NCBI RefSeq assembly: GCF_902506415.1
Contig: NZ_LR733275.1
Span: 1,127,651 to 1,191,650 of the forward strand
DNA length: 64,000 bases
Direction: 5' to 3'
Source: Massilia sp. 9I
GTDB lineage: Bacteria > Pseudomonadota > Gammaproteobacteria > Burkholderiales > Burkholderiaceae_D
The position numbers and the translations under genes are program-made. The notes below the pieces were generated by a model. It made no database searches and had not been told where the DNA came from. It was given only the letters and a program-made list of their open reading frames with translations. This document shows, piece by piece, positions 17,044 through 26,143 of the stretch. How positions within the stretch are numbered: the first letter of the stretch is position 1; every line of letters starts with the position of its first letter.

Positions 17044-17916
17044 ATGCCCCTGGAATCCCTGCTGTTCGCCCCGCCGGCCACACTCAGCGCCACCCTCGTG
17101 GCCGCCCTGTTCGGGCTGCTCGTCGGCAGTTTCTTGAACGTGGTCATCCACCGGATTCCCAAGATGATGCAGCGCGAGTCCGACAATTATGTGGCGCAGG
17201 AAAGCGGCAAGGAGCCGCCGCACACCGACCGCTACAACCTGATGGTCCCGCGTTCGGCCTGTCCGCACTGCGGGCACCAGATCACGGCCATGGAAAACAT
17301 CCCGGTGATCAGCTGGCTGGCGCTGCGCGGCAAGTGCCGCAAGTGCAAGGCGCCGATCTCGCCGCGCTACCCGGCGGTCGAACTGCTGACCGGCGTGCTC
17401 GCCGGCGTGCTGGTCTGGACCTTCGGCAGCGGCCTGGCCGGCCTGGCCACCCTGCTGTTCCTGTTCCTGCTGGTCGCGATGACCTTCATCGACATCGACA
17501 CCCAGCTGCTGCCGGACGACCTGACCTATCCCCTGCTGTGGGCTGGCCTGCTGGTGAACCTGCACGGCACCTTCGTGCCGCTGCAGGATGCGGTAATCGG
17601 CGCCGCCGCCGGCTACCTGGTGCTGTGGGCCGTGTACTGGCTGTTCAAGCTGGTCACCGGCAAGGAAGGTATGGGTTACGGCGACTTCAAGCTGCTGGCC
17701 GCCTTGGGCGCCTGGCTCGGCTGGCAAATGCTGCCGACCATCATCCTGCTGTCCTCGGTGGTCGGTGCGCTGGTCGGCATCAGCCTGATCGTGTTCGCCA
17801 AGCGCGGCCGCGACAAGCCGATTCCCTTCGGTCCCTACCTGGCGGCGGCTGGCCTGATCGCCCTGCTCTACGGCACCGGCATCAGCGCCCAGCTGCAGGC
17901 TGTCGTCACCGGCTGA
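17044..17916 (+). CDS. pilD: Prepilin peptidase / N-methyltransferase PilD
   Basis: Inner-membrane aspartyl protease that cleaves prepilin leaders and methylates the new N-terminal Phe. The 290 residues include the cytoplasmic zinc-binding loop with Cys73/Cys76 (CPHC) and Cys98/Cys101 (CRKC), and the catalytic Asp motifs [11 protein letters not shown] (150-158) and GMGYGDFK (Asp214), within about eight membrane helices. It heads the run pilD-coaE-zapD-yacG-yidD, the usual Burkholderiales order after pilBC, but is separated here from pilC by 14 kb. Confidence 0.96.
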   Translation: MPLESLLFAPPATLSATLVAALFGLLVGSFLNVVIHRIPKMMQRESDNYVAQESGKEPPHTDRYNLMVPRSACPHCGHQITAMENIPVISWLALRGKCRKCKAPISPRYPAVELLTGVLAGVLVWTFGSGLAGLATLLFLFLLVAMTFIDIDTQLLPDDLTYPLLWAGLLVNLHGTFVPLQDAVIGAAAGYLVLWAVYWLFKLVTGKEGMGYGDFKLLAALGAWLGWQMLPTIILLSSVVGALVGISLIVFAKRGRDKPIPFGPYLAAAGLIALLYGTGISAQLQAVVTG

Positions 17917-17918
17917 GA

Positions 17919-18548
17919 ATGAACGCGCCACGCAATCTCGCGTTTTCCGTCGGCCTGACCGGCGGCATCGGCTGCGGCAAGAGCACCGTGGCCGACATGT
18001 TCGCCGAGCTCGGCGCCTCGGTCATCGACACCGACCAGATCGCCCACGCACTCACCGCCCCGCACGGCGCCGCGATGCCGGCCCTGCTGGCCGAATTCGG
18101 CGACGGCTTCGCCACGCCGGATGGCGCGCTCGACCGCGCGAAAATGCGCGCCCTTGTATTTACCGACGACACCGCCCGCGCCCGCCTCGAAGCCATCCTG
18201 CATCCGCGCATCCGCGAAGCCACCGCGGCAGCAGCAAGCATTGCGACCGGCGACTACGTGATCTTCGTGGTGCCGCTCCTGATCGAGTCCGGCACCTGGC
18301 GCGAGCGGGTCACGCGGGTGCTGGCGATCGACTGTCCGGAAGCGTTGCAGGTGGCGCGTGTGATGGCCAGGAGCGGCATTAGCGAGGACCAGGTCCGCGC
18401 CATCATGGCGGCGCAGGTGACCCGGGAACAGCGCCGCGCGGCGGCCGACGACATCATCCTGAACGACGACGGATTGGACGCGCTGCGCCCCCAGGTAGAG
18501 GTTTTACATGCGCTGTATTTATCTCAAAGTAAATTAAAACAGCCCTAA
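17919..18548 (+). CDS. coaE: Dephospho-CoA kinase
   Basis: Last step of coenzyme A synthesis: phosphorylates the 3'-OH of dephospho-CoA. The 209 residues begin [22 protein letters not shown] with the P-loop at 14-21, followed by [10 protein letters not shown] and [10 protein letters not shown] (substrate lid). The start ATG is 2 nt after the pilD stop, so it is probably cotranscribed with pilD. Length and motifs fit the family. Confidence 0.95.
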   Translation: MNAPRNLAFSVGLTGGIGCGKSTVADMFAELGASVIDTDQIAHALTAPHGAAMPALLAEFGDGFATPDGALDRAKMRALVFTDDTARARLEAILHPRIREATAAAASIATGDYVIFVVPLLIESGTWRERVTRVLAIDCPEALQVARVMARSGISEDQVRAIMAAQVTREQRRAAADDIILNDDGLDALRPQVEVLHALYLSQSKLKQP

Positions 18549-18641
18549 ATTGAATTAAGTCAATGCGGGATTTGTAATTTTGCGCAGCATGGTTCAGAAT
18601 CACGGGGTTGCTCGCCAGCCTACATTCAGAGGAATGTCATT

Positions 18642-19397
18642 TTGATCGTCTACGAATATCCTTTCAACGAGCGGATTCGCACGTTGTTGCGGCTGGAAGA
18701 CCTGTACGACAAGTTCAAGTTTTTTGTGCAACAAGAGCACCCGATGCAACATCACGTGGCCCTCGCCACGATCTTCGACATGCTGGAAGTGGCCGGCCGT
18801 GCCGACCTGAAGTCGGACCTGCTGCAGGAACTCGAGCGGCAGAAGCAGAGCCTGCTTTCCTACCGCAGCAATCCGAACGTCGCCACCGAGACGCTGGACG
18901 CCGTGCTGGCCGAGCTGGACGCCGTCAGCAGCGCGCTGGTCGCAAGCCAGGGCAAGACCGGCCAGAACGTACGCGATAACGAATGGCTGATGAGCATCCG
19001 CGGCCGTACCATCATCCCGGGCGGCGCCTGCGAGTTCGACCTGCCTTCCTACTACGCCTGGCAGCACCGACCGGCCGAGCAGCGCCAAGCCGACATCATG
19101 GGCTGGTTCGCCCCGCTGGCCCCGCTGTTCGAAGCCCTGGCCCTGGTGCTCCGCCTGCTGCGCGATTCCGGCGGTCCGGTCAAGATGATCGCTACCGGCG
19201 GCAGTTACCAGCAGATGCTGCAGGGGAAGGTGTACCAGATGCTGCGCCTGTCGATCGACGATTCGCTTGGCGCGATCCCCGAAATCTCGGCCAACAAGTA
19301 TATGCTGTGGGTACGCTTCACCACGCATGATGGCGACTGCAAGCCGAAGGCACTCGAAACCGACGTGCCCTTCAACCTGACCCTCTGTAATTTTTGA
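18642..19397 (+). CDS. zapD: FtsZ-bundling division protein ZapD
   Basis: Cytoplasmic protein that cross-links FtsZ filaments and stabilises the Z-ring. The 251 residues match Zap[20 protein letters not shown] at the N-terminus, [32 protein letters not shown] and a C-terminal beta domain ending near [11 protein letters not shown]. The start is a TTG (18642) after AGAGGAATG; the nearby ATG is out of frame and stops at once. It lies between coaE and yacG, a conserved order, with ftsZ itself in the same window. Confidence 0.93.
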   Translation: MIVYEYPFNERIRTLLRLEDLYDKFKFFVQQEHPMQHHVALATIFDMLEVAGRADLKSDLLQELERQKQSLLSYRSNPNVATETLDAVLAELDAVSSALVASQGKTGQNVRDNEWLMSIRGRTIIPGGACEFDLPSYYAWQHRPAEQRQADIMGWFAPLAPLFEALALVLRLLRDSGGPVKMIATGGSYQQMLQGKVYQMLRLSIDDSLGAIPEISANKYMLWVRFTTHDGDCKPKALETDVPFNLTLCNF

Positions 19398-19408
19398 CTG
19401 GTATTGAA

Positions 19409-19591
19409 ATGACTGTTGTAGCCTGCCCGACCTGCGGCAAGAAGGTCGAATGGACTCCGGCGAACAAGTATCGCCCGTTCTGCTCCGAACGCTGCAAGCA
19501 GATCGACCTGGGCGCCTGGGCGGAAGAGAAGTACACGATCCCCGGCGCCGTGCAAGGCGATCCCGAGGTCGACAAACCGACCGACGACTAA
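19409..19591 (+). CDS. yacG: DNA gyrase inhibitor YacG (zinc protein)
   Basis: Small zinc protein that binds GyrB and inhibits gyrase. The 60-residue protein starts [15 protein letters not shown] and carries the four Cys ligands in CPTC and CSERCKQ, then [14 protein letters not shown]. The ATG 11 nt after the zapD stop was preferred over an upstream TTG because the family starts here. Length is typical. Confidence 0.94.
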   Translation: MTVVACPTCGKKVEWTPANKYRPFCSERCKQIDLGAWAEEKYTIPGAVQGDPEVDKPTDD

Positions 19592-19597
19592 GGACGG

Positions 19598-20104
19598 ATG
19601 CGCGGCGGCCCTGCTTCGATGCTGTCGCGCCTTGCGCTGTGGGCGATCCGCCTGTATCAGCGCCACCTCTCTCCCCTCAAAGGCTTCTCCTGCGCCTACC
19701 GTGTCGCCACGGGCGGCGCCAGTTGCTCGGCCTATGGCTACCGCGCGATCGAGCGCCACGGCCTGCTGGCAGGCCTGGCCCTGCTCGACCGTCGCCTGCA
19801 GCGCTGCGGCGAAGTCCACCGCGACCGTATCGCTGGATCAGCGCCGGCGCGTAACCCACTACTGCATTATCAGCGTGGCGACTGCGATTGCGGCGGCTGC
19901 GATGTCGGCGACCTGCCCGGCTGCGACTGTGGAGGTGGGGACTGCGGGCGATCGCGCGACCGTCCGGGACGGCGCTGCGAGCCTTTCCAGCGGTGGCGCG
20001 AGAAGCGCTGGAACGCGAACATCTCGCGCCTGCAGCAAGAGCGCCTGGAACGCAAGCGGCGCGAGCGCTACCAACGTGAACGGCGCGGCGATGGGGTGGA
20101 TTAA
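19598..20104 (+). CDS. yidD: YidD-like protein with a long Cys-rich C-terminal extension
   Basis: YidD (about 70 residues) is an amphipathic membrane-associated factor that helps YidC-dependent insertion. Here the core is recognisable (AIRLYQRHLSPLKGFSC, CSAYGYRAIERHGLLAGL), but the segment between its first two Cys is longer than usual (Cys32 to Cys43). The usual Pro-rich end is replaced by about 90 extra residues: a Cys/Gly/Asp cluster (Cys96, 98, 101, 109, 111, 116, 127) and a highly basic Arg/Glu helix. It lies 6 nt after yacG, not in the canonical rpmH-rnpA-yidD-yidC locus. The YidD assignment is moderate. Confidence 0.7.
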   Translation: MRGGPASMLSRLALWAIRLYQRHLSPLKGFSCAYRVATGGASCSAYGYRAIERHGLLAGLALLDRRLQRCGEVHRDRIAGSAPARNPLLHYQRGDCDCGGCDVGDLPGCDCGGGDCGRSRDRPGRRCEPFQRWREKRWNANISRLQQERLERKRRERYQRERRGDGVD

Positions 20105-20112
20105 CTGCAGGA

Positions 20113-20532
20113 CTAACCGGCGGACGGGTAACGCACCAAGTCCAGCCACTCCAGCAGCGGTATCGTCGCCGGCAACAGCGGACTGACGCTGTACGCACCC
20201 TGCCATGCAAACGCCTGCCCTTCCAGGCTTTGCGGCTCGCCTTCCCACTCGCGGCAGATGTAGAAATAGAGGCGCACGTGCGCGTGCTCGTACACGTGTT
20301 CGACGCAGCACCAGGCCTCGCCGCTCAGCACCCGCACGCCCAGTTCTTCGACGAATTCGCGTTGCAGTGCGTGGAAGATGTCCTCGCCCTGCTCCACTTT
20401 CCCGCCCGGGAATTCCCAGTAGCCCGCATAGGGCTTGCCTTCCGGGCGCTGGCCCAGCAGCACGTCGCCGTTCGCGCGCATCAGGATGCCGACCGCGACG
20501 TCGACCGGTTTTGCCTTTACTTCTTCAATCAT
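20113..20532 (-). CDS. mutT: 8-oxo-dGTP diphosphatase, MutT/Nudix family
   Basis: Removes oxidised dGTP from the nucleotide pool. The 139 residues begin MIEEVKAKPVDVAVGILM and hold the Nudix box from Gly44 (GGKVEQGEDIFHALQREFVEEL, consensus GX5EX7REUXEEXGU) after GYWEFPGG, with the typical GEAWCCVEHVYEH that follows. It overlaps the upstream DUF815 ATPase gene by 8 nt on the same strand, suggesting coupling, and faces yidD convergently. Confidence 0.92.
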   Translation of the reverse strand: MIEEVKAKPVDVAVGILMRANGDVLLGQRPEGKPYAGYWEFPGGKVEQGEDIFHALQREFVEELGVRVLSGEAWCCVEHVYEHAHVRLYFYICREWEGEPQSLEGQAFAWQGAYSVSPLLPATIPLLEWLDLVRYPSAG

Positions 20533-21415
20533 TGGTTTCTTCGTCCGGCAGCCTGCCGGCATAGTCCTTCGCAAATTGCCATGCCACGCGGCCCGAGCGC
20601 GAGCCGCGCTGCAAGGCCCACTGCAGCGCTTCCAGGCGCGCCGCCTCGATCTGCTCCACCGTGCAGCCGAAGCTGGCCAGCCAGTGCGCCACGATGCCGA
20701 GATAGTCGTCCTGCTTGAACGGGTAGAAGGACAGCCACAGGCCGAAGCGCTCCGACAGCGAGATCTTCTCTTCGACCGTCTCGCCCGGATGCAGGTCGCC
20801 ATCGTCGCCGTGCGAGTAGCCGGCATTGTCCGACATCTTCTCCGGCATCAGGTGGCGCCGGTTCGAGGTCGCGTAGATCAGCACATTGTCCGACTGCGCC
20901 GAAATGCTGCCGTCGAGCGCCACCTTGAGCGCCTTGTAGCCCGCCTCGCCTTCTTCGAACGAGAGGTCGTCGCAGAAGATCACGAAGCGCTCCGGCCGGC
21001 CCGCTACCAGCTCGACGATGTCGGGCAGGTCGGCCAGGTCAGCCTTGTCCACTTCGATCAGGCGCAGGCCCTGGTCGGCGAAACCGTTCAGGCAGGCCTT
21101 GATCAGGGACGACTTGCCGGTGCCGCGCGCGCCGGTCAGCAGCACGTTGTTGGCCGGACGGCGCAGCACGAATTGGCGGGTGTTCTGCTCGATCTGGCGC
21201 TTCTGGGCGTCGACGTGCTGCAGGTCTTCGAGCCGGATGGTCGAGGCATGCAGCACCGGCGACAGGTACTTGCCGCCGCCGTTCACACGCTTGCGCCAGC
21301 GGAAGGCGAAGCTGCGCTTCCAGTCCGGCTCGCGCGGCACTGCCGGCGGCAGGACCGCTTCGACCCGCGCCAGCAGGGCTTCGGCGCGGTGCAGGAACTG
21401 TTCCAGCGGTGTCAT
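20525..21415 (-). CDS. DUF815 family AAA-like ATP-binding protein
   Basis: A 296-residue P-loop ATPase of the DUF815 family: Walker A GARGTGKSSL (about 94-103), Walker B-like RFVIFCDDLSFEE, an Asn sensor in YATSNRRHLMPE, and the family's conserved GLWLSFYPFKQDDYL. Function is not established; it is usually conserved beside argJ in Burkholderiales. The start is 3 nt after the argJ stop and the end overlaps mutT by 8 nt, so argJ-DUF815-mutT looks like one operon. Confidence 0.87.
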   Translation of the reverse strand: MTPLEQFLHRAEALLARVEAVLPPAVPREPDWKRSFAFRWRKRVNGGGKYLSPVLHASTIRLEDLQHVDAQKRQIEQNTRQFVLRRPANNVLLTGARGTGKSSLIKACLNGFADQGLRLIEVDKADLADLPDIVELVAGRPERFVIFCDDLSFEEGEAGYKALKVALDGSISAQSDNVLIYATSNRRHLMPEKMSDNAGYSHGDDGDLHPGETVEEKISLSERFGLWLSFYPFKQDDYLGIVAHWLASFGCTVEQIEAARLEALQWALQRGSRSGRVAWQFAKDYAGRLPDEETND

Positions 21416-21418
21416 CGA

Positions 21419-22657
21419 TTACGAGCGGTAGTCGGCGTTAATCGAGACGTAGTCATGCGACAGGTCGCAGGTCCAGACGGTGGCGGTGGCATTGCCGCGG
21501 CCCAGGGTCACGCGCACGGTGATCTCGGCCTGCTTCATGACGCGCTGGCCGTCTTCTTCCTTGTAATCCGGATTGCGGCCGCCGCTCTTCGCCACCCACA
21601 CGTCGTCCAGGTAGAGATCGAGCTTGGTGGTGTCGAGGTCGTCCACGCCGGCGTAGCCGATTGCGGCCAGGATGCGGCCCAGGTTCGGGTCCGAGGCGAA
21701 GAAGGCGGTCTTGACCAGCGGCGAGTGTGCGATCGAGTAGGCGATCTTGCGGCACTCTTCGACGTCGCTACCCTGCTCCACCGTGATGGTCATGAACTTG
21801 GTCGCGCCTTCGCCGTCGCGGATGATCTGCTGCGCCAGGTTGCGCGAGATGTCGGTCACGGCTTCCTTCAGCGCCTCGTAGTCGGCGCCAGATGCGGCGT
21901 CGACCGCTAGGCTGCCTGCGCCGGTAGCGACGATGATGAAGGAGTCGTTGGTCGAGGTGTCGCCATCGATGGTGATGCTGTTGAACGAGTGGTCGGCCGC
22001 GTGCTTCACCAGCTCGTCGAGCACCGGCTGCGCCACTCGAGCATCGATCGCCAGGTAGCCCAGCATGGTCGCCATGTTCGGCTTGATCATGCCGGCGCCC
22101 TTGCTGATGCCGGTCATGGTGACGGTATGGCCACCGATGGTGACGGTGCGCGAGGCAGCCTTCGGCTGGGTGTCGGTGGTCATGATCGCTTCGGCGGCGT
22201 TGAACCAGTTGTCCGCCTTCAGGTTAGACACCGCGGCAGGGAGGCCCGCGACCACCTTCTGGATCGGCAGCTGTTCGAGAATGACGCCGGTGGAGAACGG
22301 CAGCACCTGCTGCGCGTCCAGTCCCAGCAGCTTGGCGACTTCGGCACAGGTGGCCTGCGCATTGGCCAGGCCCTGTTCGCCGGTGGCGGCGTTGGCGTTG
22401 CCGGTGTTGACCACCAGCGCGCGGATCGGCTTGCCGCCACTCTGCACGGCCGCGAGGTTGGCCTTGCTCACCTGGACCGGCGCGGCGCAGAAGCGGTTCT
22501 TGGTGAAGACGCCGGCGACGGTCGCGCCTTCGGCCAGCTTCATGACCAGCAGGTCCTTGCGGTTGGGCTTCTTGATACCGGCTTCGGCATAGCCGATCTC
22601 GATACCGTCGACGGGTTTCAGGTCGGCTGCGACTGGCAGGGGGGAATTGACGGCCAT
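21419..22657 (-). CDS. argJ: Bifunctional glutamate N-acetyltransferase / amino-acid acetyltransferase ArgJ
   Basis: Transfers the acetyl group from N-acetylornithine to glutamate in arginine synthesis. The 412-residue precursor self-cleaves at the Ala-Thr bond within [14 protein letters not shown], whose Thr becomes the nucleophile of the beta chain. Other family motifs are [23 protein letters not shown] and [12 protein letters not shown]. The start [13 protein letters not shown] was chosen; an upstream extension has no family similarity. It is the first gene of argJ-DUF815-mutT. Confidence 0.95.
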   Translation of the reverse strand: MAVNSPLPVAADLKPVDGIEIGYAEAGIKKPNRKDLLVMKLAEGATVAGVFTKNRFCAAPVQVSKANLAAVQSGGKPIRALVVNTGNANAATGEQGLANAQATCAEVAKLLGLDAQQVLPFSTGVILEQLPIQKVVAGLPAAVSNLKADNWFNAAEAIMTTDTQPKAASRTVTIGGHTVTMTGISKGAGMIKPNMATMLGYLAIDARVAQPVLDELVKHAADHSFNSITIDGDTSTNDSFIIVATGAGSLAVDAASGADYEALKEAVTDISRNLAQQIIRDGEGATKFMTITVEQGSDVEECRKIAYSIAHSPLVKTAFFASDPNLGRILAAIGYAGVDDLDTTKLDLYLDDVWVAKSGGRNPDYKEEDGQRVMKQAEITVRVTLGRGNATATVWTCDLSHDYVSINADYRS

Positions 22658-23004
22658 GGCGATCTCATGAAAGAAAAGATAGGTAATCCGATATTGTACC
22701 GCCAGCGGCGACCACGGCGAGCCAGCCATTCCGGCCCGTGATTCCATTCCCGACTTATGCAGGTCGCATGAAGCGATAACCCGTACTTACAGCTCCTTAA
22801 TCAGGGCTCATGGACCGACTTTCAGTGGCACCTTGCGCACGATTCATTTCTGCCGAAATATTGTTCTAAATCAAACGCTTGCGATTTGCTCATCAGGAGT
22901 ATGCATATACTCGAAAGGCCCGCCAACGCAGCGTTTTTCGCGCCGGCGGAGCCCCCGGTCCGGCCACCCGGCCGGGGCACATTCAAACAATACTGGAGAC
23001 AACG
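22658..23004. promoter_or_regulatory. Divergent intergenic region between argJ and the transglycosylase gene
   Basis: A 347-nt region with no convincing gene, containing the promoters of both divergent genes. The middle (about 22840-22915) is AT-rich and holds GAGTAT-GCAT-ATACTC (22897-22912), a perfect inverted repeat that may be an operator. A GC-rich stretch with imperfect hairpin potential (around 22950-22980) precedes the ribosome-binding site CTGGAG of the plus-strand gene. No clear sigma70 pair with good spacing was found. Confidence 0.5.
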
Positions 23005-23736
23005 ATGAACGTAAGCGTCAAAGCGCGGCTGGTGGCCGTGCTATGTGCAGCACTTGCGGGAGCAGCGGCATCGCCGCTCGCCTTCGCCGACGGCAAACCG
23101 GCCGAGCTGACCGTGTCGGCGAAGCAGTACAAACAGTATTTCAAGGAAGCCTCGAACGAGTTCAACGTACCGGTCGAACTGCTGCAGTCGATCGCCTACG
23201 CCGAAACGCGCTGGCACCCACACGTCCCGAAGGGCAAGCTCAAGAAAAACGGCGAGCCCGAGGTCGAGGTCGAATCCCACGAGGGCATGCCGATCAGCTA
23301 CGGCATCATGGGCCTGCGCGACGACAACCACTTCGGCCACTCCCTGCTTGAAGGCGCGGCCCTGATCCGCGTCACGCCCGAACAGGCGGCGTCCGACACG
23401 CGCTCCAACATCCGCGCCGCCGCCGCCCTGCTCGCCCAGTACGGCGCCCGCAAGAACAAGGGCTTCCCGCTCGAGGACTGGGAAGCCGCAGTGGCGCGCT
23501 ACAGCGGCATCCCGCAGCCCGAGATCGCAAAGATCTACAGCTACGAAGTGCTGACCGCTATCCGCCAGGGCCGCCGCAGCGACAAGTTCGAGATCGACCA
23601 GAAGCACGTCGAGATGGAGAAGGCCTTCGGCAAGGACAGGCTGCGCAAGCTGTCCGCGCGCCGCATCACCATCGAAACCGGCACGCCCGATCCAAAGATT
23701 TCGGCGCCGGATTTCACCAGCACCCCGAACCAATAA
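23005..23736 (+). CDS. Secreted lytic-transglycosylase-like (SLT-fold) protein
   Basis: A 243-residue exported protein: signal peptide to about residue 28 (ending SPLAFADG), then a lysozyme-like domain beginning NEFNVPVELLQSIAYAETRW with likely catalytic Glu67, followed by ISYGIMGLRDDN and an AALIRVTPEQAASDTRSNI helix, the pattern of SLT domains that track along the glycan. A charged 40-residue tail follows. The next gene, 28 nt downstream, is a peptidoglycan amidase, so the two probably degrade or remodel peptidoglycan together. The start ATG follows CTGGAGACAACG. Confidence 0.8.
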   Translation: MNVSVKARLVAVLCAALAGAAASPLAFADGKPAELTVSAKQYKQYFKEASNEFNVPVELLQSIAYAETRWHPHVPKGKLKKNGEPEVEVESHEGMPISYGIMGLRDDNHFGHSLLEGAALIRVTPEQAASDTRSNIRAAAALLAQYGARKNKGFPLEDWEAAVARYSGIPQPEIAKIYSYEVLTAIRQGRRSDKFEIDQKHVEMEKAFGKDRLRKLSARRITIETGTPDPKISAPDFTSTPNQ

Positions 23737-23764
23737 TAACGAGCAGAATACGGAGACAATATCC

Positions 23765-24769
23765 ATGAAAACCACAATGCGGTGCCTACTCGCAGGCCTG
23801 TGTTTCGTCGCGTCGGCCCAGCCGGCGCTTGCTTCGACCGACTACCCGCCGGCCATCTGGAACCCGGCCGCCAGCTGCAACTATTCCGCGCGAACCGCGG
23901 CGGTCAGCCACGTAACCGTGCACACCACCCAGGGCTCCTATGCCGGCTCGATCTCCTGGTTCCAGAACTGCAGCGCCGGCGTCAGCGCCCACTACGTGAT
24001 CCGTTCCTCGGACGGCCAGGTGACCCAGATGGTGCGCGAAGCCGACAAGGCCTGGCACGTTGGGAACTCGAACGGCTACACCATCGGCATCGAGCACGAG
24101 GGCTACATCGCCAACCCCTCGGCCTGGTACACCACCGCGATGTACAACGCCTCGGCCGCGCTGACCAAGGACATCCTCGCCTCGCGCACGCTGGCGCAAA
24201 AGGTGTATGACGGCAGCAGCGGCTGGAACGCGGTGCCAAGCGATTCGCTCTACAACGTCAAGGGCCACGTCAACTATGCCAGCCAGAGCCACACCGACCC
24301 CGGTTCGGGCTGGGACTGGCCGCGCTATAAATCTCTCGTGGCCGGCAGCACCTCGGGCGGCGGCACCGCCACCACCTGGCCGCTGGTCCAGTACGGGAAC
24401 ACCGGCGAGCGCGTACGCACCATCCAGTACCTGCTGCAGCAGTGGGGCTACACGCTCACCGTGAACGGCAGTTTCGACACCGCGACCCAGAACGCGGTGA
24501 AGAACTTCCAGTCCTCGCATGCCCTGGGCGCGGACGGCATCGTCGGCAACGCCACTTGGCCGGCGTTGACCATTCTGACCCAGCAGGGCGACTCGGGGGC
24601 CAAGGTGCGCGCCGTGCAGAGCCAGCTCAACGAGAGCGGCGCGGGCATTACGGTGGACGGCGCCTTCGGTCCGGCCACGGCGACGGCGGTGAAGAACTTC
24701 CAGACCTCGAAGGGCTTGAGTGCGGACGGCATCGTCGGCGACGACACCTGGAACAAGATGGCCTGGTAA
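23765..24769 (+). CDS. Secreted N-acetylmuramoyl-L-alanine amidase with two peptidoglycan-binding domains
   Basis: Zinc amidase cutting the bond between MurNAc and the stem peptide. The 334 residues are a signal peptide (1-23), an Amidase_2 domain (about 28-190) with zinc ligands His53 (VTVHTT), His168 (KGHVNY) and Asp178 (HTDPG), an Ala/Gly/Ser/Thr linker (about 193-204), and two PG_binding_1 repeats (about 207-268 and 272-332), each ending in an ADGIVG..TW pattern. It is distinct from the cytoplasmic AmpD type, since it is exported. It follows the transglycosylase gene by 28 nt. Confidence 0.9.
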   Translation: MKTTMRCLLAGLCFVASAQPALASTDYPPAIWNPAASCNYSARTAAVSHVTVHTTQGSYAGSISWFQNCSAGVSAHYVIRSSDGQVTQMVREADKAWHVGNSNGYTIGIEHEGYIANPSAWYTTAMYNASAALTKDILASRTLAQKVYDGSSGWNAVPSDSLYNVKGHVNYASQSHTDPGSGWDWPRYKSLVAGSTSGGGTATTWPLVQYGNTGERVRTIQYLLQQWGYTLTVNGSFDTATQNAVKNFQSSHALGADGIVGNATWPALTILTQQGDSGAKVRAVQSQLNESGAGITVDGAFGPATATAVKNFQTSKGLSADGIVGDDTWNKMAW

Positions 24770-24779
24770 GTCGTCCTGC

Positions 24780-24818
24780 CGGCATGCGCGCCGCTTGGCA
24801 AGACGGGCGCGCATGCCG
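24780..24818 (+). terminator. Hairpin downstream of the amidase gene
   Basis: A perfect 13-bp inverted repeat, CGGCATGCGCGCC and its complement around a 13-nt loop, begins 11 nt after the amidase stop codon. No T-tract follows, so it may stabilise the 3' end or assist Rho rather than act as an intrinsic terminator. Confidence 0.5.
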
Positions 24819-24870
24819 TTCCATGTTCACCAACATGGGGCCACGATCCCGCGCTCATGGCGCCAGGCGG

Positions 24871-25440
24871 CTAAGTACAATCCGGCGCGAGTCGCTTCAT
24901 GCGCACAACCACCCTGGTACGGATAGGCGCCCTGCCGGCGCCTTGCTCCTTTGCCTCCATCTCGGCGAGGGTGCGTCGCGCGGCTTCGCGCTCGTCAGGA
25001 TCGCCATGTCGGCCCACGTCGGCCATCATCCTGCGTAGCTCCGGATCGGCGCGGAGGCCGGCGCCGCCGGCTAAGGGGAGACGCTCCTCCTCCAGGGTGG
25101 ATTCCCAAGTCTGCGCGTCCACCTGACGAACAGCGAAGTGCGCCCGGCCCCATGGACAAGCGCTGTCGAACACGACGCGATCGCCTTGCATCACTCCCGG
25201 CACGTCGGTGCATCCGCTGTCGCGCATATTTTTTGGCAAACCTTGCTGTTGAGGGATCTTGGCGCAGAGGAGCTTGGGCTTTTGCAACACGGCCCCGCCG
25301 TCCGGATTGCGCATACCCAGATCTACCGCGGCTTGGAGCTCGAACAGGCCGGATGGCGCGAAATGGCGTTCCTCCGGTCCGGCGGCGCCCGTGCCCAGCA
25401 CCAGCACTGCCCCTAACAGAATCCAACGTGTTGCCTGCAT
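24871..25440 (-). CDS. Exported DUF3617 domain protein
   Basis: A 189-residue protein with an N-terminal signal peptide ([21 protein letters not shown]). The mature part follows the DUF3617 layout: a first strand ([13 protein letters not shown]), then spaced Cys at LLCAKIP, SGCTDV and SACPWG, and a long charged C-terminal helical region ([16 protein letters not shown]). Function of the family is unknown. It appears monocistronic, between convergent amidase and the lrp-like gene. Confidence 0.7.
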   Translation of the reverse strand: MQATRWILLGAVLVLGTGAAGPEERHFAPSGLFELQAAVDLGMRNPDGGAVLQKPKLLCAKIPQQQGLPKNMRDSGCTDVPGVMQGDRVVFDSACPWGRAHFAVRQVDAQTWESTLEEERLPLAGGAGLRADPELRRMMADVGRHGDPDEREAARRTLAEMEAKEQGAGRAPIRTRVVVRMKRLAPDCT

Positions 25441-25549
25441 GCCGCCTCCCGCGTTATCGAAGCATCATCCTAACCGCAACGACGTCCTGCCGGAGCGTCG
25501 GCCCGGACCAGCTGCCGCTTTTATGCACAGTGGCTCGACCTGGCACGGC

Positions 25550-26035
25550 TCAGCGCGGGATCGACAGCGCCAGCGTTTCCTTCAGCTCTTCCATCACCAC
25601 GTAGCTCTTCGACTGGCCGGCATCGGCCACGTGCAGAATCTCGCCCAGGAGGCGCCGGTATTCCGACATTTCCGGGATCCGCGCCTTGATCAAATAGTCG
25701 AAGTCCCCAGATACGAGATGGCACTCCATCACCTCGGGAATGCCGAGCATCGCGCGGCGGAAGCGATCGAAGGCCTTTTCGGATTTCTGGTGCAGCGTGA
25801 TCTCGACGAACACCAGGATCTGCAGGCCCATGGCCTGCGGATTGACGCGCGCGTGGTAGCCGGTGATGACGCCGTCGCGCTCCATGCGCTTGACCCGCTC
25901 GATGCAGGGCGTCAGCGACAGGCCCACCTGCTCGGCCAGGTCTTTCATGACGATGCGCGCATCGTCCTGCAGGACCGACAGGATGTGGAGGTCGATCTTG
26001 TCGAGGACGCGATTGGAATTCTTCTGGACGCGCAT
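25550..26035 (-). CDS. Lrp/AsnC-family regulator
   Basis: A 161-residue feast/famine regulator: N-terminal HTH ([20 protein letters not shown] and [19 protein letters not shown]) and C-terminal RAM ligand domain ([34 protein letters not shown]). It is divergent from dadA-alr with 108 nt between starts, the arrangement of DadR/BkdR-type activators of D-alanine catabolism. The intergenic DNA is AT-rich and carries its -proximal promoter elements. Local control of dadA-alr is therefore likely, but a wider Lrp role is not excluded. Confidence 0.88.
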   Translation of the reverse strand: MRVQKNSNRVLDKIDLHILSVLQDDARIVMKDLAEQVGLSLTPCIERVKRMERDGVITGYHARVNPQAMGLQILVFVEITLHQKSEKAFDRFRRAMLGIPEVMECHLVSGDFDYLIKARIPEMSEYRRLLGEILHVADAGQSKSYVVMEELKETLALSIPR

Positions 26036-26143
26036 GAAGTTTCACTGAAAACGTGTGTAATAACAGAAACCATTATTCCATCATGGGCGGTAAGATGGCA
26101 ATCTTTTCTAAATCCCGCATCACTAACTTCAGGAACTAGGCAC

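Noticed and set aside
22950-22980. GC-rich hairpin ahead of the transglycosylase gene as a riboswitch
   Set aside because: Only an imperfect stem, with no known riboswitch core.
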